Positions 5,363-8,049 of a stretch of DNA of 8,049 bases are shown in pieces. The stretch covers positions 1 through 8,049 of the forward strand of contig CAYSUS010000187.1 of assembly GCA_964434165.1 (NCBI GenBank). Direction: 5' to 3'. The stretch is from CAYSUS01 sp964434165 (GTDB lineage: Bacteria; Planctomycetota; Planctomycetia; Pirellulales; Thermoguttaceae). The notes under the pieces are model-generated. The model made no database searches, had not been told where the DNA came from, and worked only from the letters and a program-made list of their open reading frames with translations. The position numbers and the translations under genes were made by a program. The first letter of the stretch is position 1; the number at the start of each line of letters is the position of its first letter.

Positions 5363-5940
5363 CGTCGCCACCTCCAGAAGGCCCGCGGCTGGCAATACGT
5401 CCGACCGCACGAGGGTTCGGCAGGCTGCGTTACGATGGTCGGCGCCGTCTGCTTGGGCGGGTCAGGCACGATCGGGCAGACACCGCCCGGGCAGGTTTGA
5501 TTTACCGGTCCCTGCTGCACGACTGGTTGCGATTCCAGATTGGGCTTCGGCAACTGGATGTCGACACGGATCTTCCCGTCGCGCTCGGCCCGATCGAAAA
5601 GCTGTTTACTGCGGTCGGCCAGTTCGTTGCCCTTGCGGATCAGGTCCTTGGCGTCGCGCCACGTATCGAGCGGACCGCTGTAGTCGCCACTGCTGCCGTC
5701 GCTGCAGTCCGGACATGGCGTGCGGTGGCCATCGCCGTGGGTGATCCAGCCGGTGTCTTTGCAGCGGGGGCAGTCGTACGGCGTCGGTGGGTCGGGCTGA
5801 GGCGCGGGCGCGTGGTCGGTCATCGTGGCCAGAGCCAGGTCGACCGCAACGGTATCGCGCAGGTCCAGGGCCACATCGTCGGGCAAGCAGCCCGCAAGAA
5901 GGACAACGCAGAACGCGAGGATCGCCAACAGGTACTTCAT
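5359..5940 (-). CDS. Predicted lipoprotein with zinc-ribbon-like CxxC pair
   Basis: A 193-residue protein. Residues 1-18 are a lipoprotein signal (MKYLLAILAFCVVLLAGC), with LLAG-C as lipobox and Cys18 as the lipidation site. Leu follows it, which in classical Lol sorting fits the outer membrane. A Pro-rich linker (42-54) leads to CPRC (57-60) and CPDC (76-79) separated by Gly/His-rich sequence, resembling the zinc-binding CxxC-x15-CxxC of DnaJ-type ribbons. A helical part (DTWRDAKDLIRKGNELADRS, 92-111) and a Pro/Gln-rich tail with CPGGVC (150-155) and CGRTYC (178-183) follow. The start lies 4 bases after the peptidase stop, with GGTGAG just upstream. Function is unknown; an envelope-located partner of the peptidase or an outer spanin-like role is speculation. 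Confidence 0.8.
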   Translation of the reverse strand: MKYLLAILAFCVVLLAGCLPDDVALDLRDTVAVDLALATMTDHAPAPQPDPPTPYDCPRCKDTGWITHGDGHRTPCPDCSDGSSGDYSGPLDTWRDAKDLIRKGNELADRSKQLFDRAERDGKIRVDIQLPKPNLESQPVVQQGPVNQTCPGGVCPIVPDPPKQTAPTIVTQPAEPSCGRTYCQPRAFWRWRR

Positions 5941-5944
5941 CGTC

Positions 5945-6904
5945 TCACCCCAAGATGCTGTCGAGATTGCCGTAGTCGGGCAGTGGCTTCTGCGGCACGC
6001 CCTGGATGTCGCAGTATGCGAAGATCGATCGACTGCCCACGAAGTGGCGGGCGTAGACGTCCTCGGCCAACCAGAACGAGCCTTTGGGCCAGGGGCCGTA
6101 GCGGTCCTCGGGCCACACCTTCGGTCGCTGGTTCCACTGGCCCCAGGAGTTGGCGACCAGGAAGACGCACACCGGATACACCTCGCGGGTGTCGTCGTAG
6201 CCGACCGTCGCCATATCGTGCGCCCAGGAGCCGCTCGGGATGGCGATGCCCCGGCTGTCCGACGACGACTTCACGCCGAAGTTCTGCCCGCTGTGCAAGG
6301 CATAGCCGGAGAAGAGCAGGTCCTTGACCTCGTCGACGCTGGTCGGGGCGACCCACTGGCCGACGTTGTGCTTGCGGCACTCCTCCTCAACCTCCTCGGG
6401 AACACCCCGCGAGCCCCAGCGGCTGCCGATCCGCGAGTCGTAGACCGACAGGTCCACGAACGGATACGCCTGGCGGAAGAGGAACCCGAAGTCGCTCTCG
6501 AATCGCGTCGCCCTGGCCGGGTCCATCCCCTGGCCGCCATGGCCGCGGGCGCCGTAGGTCGGCTCGGTTGCCGTGCGGAGAAAGAACTCCTCGGGTTCGC
6601 GCTTGATGTGGATTTCAACCGAGCGGGTCACCTCCCGCGCGTTGCGCGACCCATGCGAGACGCAGTCGCCGGTGGTCTGGGCCTCGTCGCCGAATGCGCC
6701 GGGGTCGTACTTCTCCCGCGATCGCCATAACAGGGCCATCTTCCCCTTGCCGACGCCGGCCAAGTGCAGCGCCGCTTCGGCGAACAGCATCGCCTTCCGG
6801 TCGGCCATCAGCGCGTCCATCGAGCCCTGGTCGAACTGCCATCCGGGCAGTCCGTTCTCGTAGGCCGAGCGAATCTGCACGGGTGTCTGGAACACGTCGC
6901 TCAT
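5945..6904 (-). CDS. Papain-like (C1-type) cysteine peptidase
   Basis: A 319-residue protein with the ordered marks of a papain-fold peptidase: TTGDCVSHG with probable catalytic Cys81, WAHDMATVGYDD with His229, and VANSWGQW with Asn252 in the classical NSWG motif. Gln76, five residues before the Cys, could form the oxyanion hole (six in papain). Between NSWG and the following GSFWL strand is an insert (about 258-275) rich in Trp and Pro. There is no signal peptide or membrane segment, and the roughly 75 residues before Cys81 show no recognisable inhibitory propeptide. Start ATG 6904 overlaps the upstream TGA and has GGGAGG 8 bases before it. Papain-like enzymes are uncommon in phage structural operons. 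Possible roles are virion protein processing, cell entry or lysis; the sequence does not decide. Confidence 0.88.
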   Translation of the reverse strand: MSDVFQTPVQIRSAYENGLPGWQFDQGSMDALMADRKAMLFAEAALHLAGVGKGKMALLWRSREKYDPGAFGDEAQTTGDCVSHGSRNAREVTRSVEIHIKREPEEFFLRTATEPTYGARGHGGQGMDPARATRFESDFGFLFRQAYPFVDLSVYDSRIGSRWGSRGVPEEVEEECRKHNVGQWVAPTSVDEVKDLLFSGYALHSGQNFGVKSSSDSRGIAIPSGSWAHDMATVGYDDTREVYPVCVFLVANSWGQWNQRPKVWPEDRYGPWPKGSFWLAEDVYARHFVGSRSIFAYCDIQGVPQKPLPDYGNLDSILG

Positions 6905-7356
6905 CCGGCAGCCTCCCGGCAGGCCCAGGCAACGGCGTCCAAGGCGGCCGCCGAACGGGCATGATCAAGGTCGGTGACATCGAGCCCCAGCAGCTTCGCC
7001 AGCGCGCCCTCGGGCCCATGGATCGCGTCGGCCAGACCGGGCACCTTGGCGAACGCCCCTTGGAAGCGGACGGTTACGGCCCGCTGGCAGAACGTCCGCA
7101 GGTCGGCGGTCGTCTTGACCACTTGGGCGCCGCTGCCGTCACGCCGCAGCGCTTCGGCGGCGGCGCTGTAGAACGCCGCCAATTGGCGGGCCTCGTCCGG
7201 ATGCCCGGCGAGCTTGGCCGACACGGGCGCCACGATGGCCCTTGTCGCGGCGTCCGGCGGGGCGGGACCTGGTTCGGGGCTCGGCGCCGGGGGCCGCCAC
7301 GTGGCCACCACGCCCGCGACGATCAAGATCAGGGCCAGAAGGGTCGTCGGTTTCAC
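6901..7356 (-). CDS. Membrane-anchored or secreted protein of unknown function
   Basis: A 151-residue protein with an N-terminal hydrophobic segment (MKPTTLLALILIVAGVVATW, 1-20) acting as signal or anchor. It has no lipobox and no clear signal peptidase site. A Pro-rich linker follows (PPAPSPEPGPAPP, 22-34), then a mostly helical domain (about 36-151) with AFYSAAAEALRRDG (61-74), LRTFCQRAVTVRFQGAF (86-102) and a terminal DAVAWACREAAG with two Ala-flanked helices. The domain is probably outside the cytoplasm. Start GTG 7356 overlaps the upstream TGA (GTGA), with AGGAGG 9 bases before it. It directly precedes and overlaps the peptidase gene, so it may be a partner, inhibitor or anchor for it; that is inference. 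No family recognised. Confidence 0.8.
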   Translation of the reverse strand: MKPTTLLALILIVAGVVATWRPPAPSPEPGPAPPDAATRAIVAPVSAKLAGHPDEARQLAAFYSAAAEALRRDGSGAQVVKTTADLRTFCQRAVTVRFQGAFAKVPGLADAIHGPEGALAKLLGLDVTDLDHARSAAALDAVAWACREAAG

Positions 7357-7643
7357 GGCTTCGACCCTCCTTCGGCCTCGGCGTTATTGCGGACGATCGT
7401 CGGCAGCACCTGGGTGTCGAGCACCTTCACGGCCCCGACGTGACCGGCCTTCTCGCACCAGGCACGCAGCGCGTAGAACGTCTCGAACCGGTCGGTGGGA
7501 GACATCGGCGCCTCGGCCTCGGGCGCGGGCTTGAGCCCGCTGACCAGGACCTTCAGCCGGTCCCGCTGCCCCCACAGGATCAGCGCCGCGCCGGCGGCGA
7601 TGGCGATGGTCGGCAGGTACGGCGTGAGTTGGTCAAGCGGCAT
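7353..7643 (-). CDS. Small membrane-anchored protein of unknown function
   Basis: A 96-residue protein. Residues about 9-25 (YLPTIAIAAGAALILWG) form a single membrane segment, followed by a basic QRDRLK, which favours the C-terminus in the cytoplasm. A linker (about 38-47) leads to a helical domain with TDRFETFYALRAWCEKAG (50-67) and VKVLDTQVLPTIV (71-83). I chose ATG 7643 because GGAGG lies 9 bases upstream and the start overlaps the previous stop. The longer form from 7691 would add Cys-rich, unlikely residues. The hydrophobic N-terminus plus short cytoplasmic domain resembles several small phage envelope proteins. No family recognised. Confidence 0.75.
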   Translation of the reverse strand: MPLDQLTPYLPTIAIAAGAALILWGQRDRLKVLVSGLKPAPEAEAPMSPTDRFETFYALRAWCEKAGHVGAVKVLDTQVLPTIVRNNAEAEGGSKP

Positions 7644-7872
7644 TGGTGTGGGCCTCCAGTTTGCGGAGCACCTCGTCGTACACCCGGCCAACCAGCGGGC
7701 GGATGGTGACGCGAAGCACCGGATCGATGACCACGTCGGGGCCGGGCAGGTCGATCGGCTCGACCAACTCGTCGAACAGACGCTCGGCGCGGGTAATCAG
7801 GTACTCGCGCTTGTCGGTCGCGGCGAGGAGGGCCGACAACTCGGTCGAAAGGATGGGAAGCAGATCATTCAT
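7633..7872 (-). CDS. Small soluble protein of unknown function
   Basis: A 79-residue protein without membrane segments or signal. It is mostly helical at both ends (LLPILSTELSALLAATDKR, 4-22; LVGRVYDEVLRKLEAH, 60-75) with a central acidic/Pro stretch EPIDLPGPDVVIDP (38-51). I chose ATG 7872 because GGAGA lies about 8 bases upstream. A longer frame to 8013 would add a Pro/Arg-rich extension that overlaps the real end of the preceding gene in another frame. The last codons overlap the start of the following membrane protein by 11 bases. It opens the accessory block. Function not recognised. Confidence 0.68.
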   Translation of the reverse strand: MNDLLPILSTELSALLAATDKREYLITRAERLFDELVEPIDLPGPDVVIDPVLRVTIRPLVGRVYDEVLRKLEAHTNAA

Positions 7873-7937
7873 GAACGTGTCTCCGTGATGCAAAACGGCG
7901 GATTGAGCGGCAACATCAGGCAGAGGCGGGCAGCGGC
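7873..7937 (-). other. Short intergenic gap
   Basis: This 65-base spacer lies between the partial upstream gene and the 79-residue gene. It holds only the ribosome binding site of the latter (GGAGA). I see no convincing promoter or terminator in it. Confidence 0.5.
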
Positions 7938-8049
7938 TTACGCCTCGCCCTTCATCTTCAGGGCGCCGCGGTGGTCCTGTTCCTGGAGCAACTTGGGGAG
8001 TTCCGCTTTCCATCCCCGGAGATCGCCGCCTGGTTTCGCGAGGCGTTGG
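7938..8049 (-). CDS. 3' end of an unidentified gene (partial)
   Basis: The last 36 residues of a protein entering from the right edge and ending at TAA 7940-7938. The visible part contains GGDLRGWKAELPKLLQEQ followed by DHRGALKMKGEA and looks helical and charged, with normal coding character. The frame is open to the window edge. It is too short to assign; given the context, a structural or accessory phage protein is likely. The alternative frame through the same bases is Pro/Arg-rich and not protein-like. Confidence 0.55.
   Translation of the reverse strand, partial: QRLAKPGGDLRGWKAELPKLLQEQDHRGALKMKGEA

Noticed and set aside
5497..6730. Two overlapping plus-strand open frames opposite the peptidase and lipoprotein genes
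   Set aside because: Their translations are Arg/Pro/Ser-rich and without recognisable motifs, while the minus strand carries clear peptidase motifs and a lipobox.
7525..7540. Perfect inverted repeat GCGGGCT / AGCCCGC with two-base loop
   Set aside because: It lies inside a coding sequence in the Pro/Ala-rich linker region, has no T-run on either side, and the loop is too small for a good terminator.
1..8049. CRISPR arrays, insertion sequences or attachment sites
   Set aside because: I saw no regularly spaced direct repeats, no transposase or integrase motifs and no terminal repeats in the window.

Overview
The window is a GC-rich, tightly packed block of tailed-phage (siphovirus-type) genes, either a phage genome or a prophage. 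Every gene I accept lies on the minus strand, so the block reads from right to left as one apparent operon. Most neighbours share TGA/ATG or TGA/GTG overlaps or sit within a few bases of each other. I found no convincing plus-strand gene, RNA gene, integrase, IS or CRISPR. The lipobox on one product suggests a host with Gram-negative-type lipoprotein sorting. The style of the tail proteins and the Cys-rich small proteins recalls planctomycete phages and prophages. That is an impression from memory, not a search result.

In transcription order, the right-hand part (about 8049 down to 4795) is an accessory block. It holds the 3' end of an unknown gene, a 79-aa soluble protein, a 96-aa and a 151-aa protein each with an N-terminal membrane anchor, a 319-aa papain-like cysteine peptidase, a lipoprotein with a CxxC...CxxC zinc-binding pattern, a 98-aa protein with a C-terminal membrane segment, and an 89-aa holin-like protein. 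A perfect GC-rich hairpin follows this block.

The left-hand part (4749 down to 1) is a standard head-decoration, connector and tail module: DUF2190-type capsid decoration protein, head-tail adaptor-like protein, tail-terminator-like protein, HK97 gp10-like protein, major tail tube protein, tail assembly chaperone, a second chaperone segment in the -1 frame, a small Cys-rich protein, and a tape measure protein that runs off the left edge.

Two things stand out. One is the papain-like peptidase with apparently intact Cys/His/Asn, set among envelope-directed small proteins inside a structural operon. The other is the tail chaperone pair, where the second segment is best explained by -1 programmed frameshifting (candidate slippery site T_TTT_TTC at 2303-2297).
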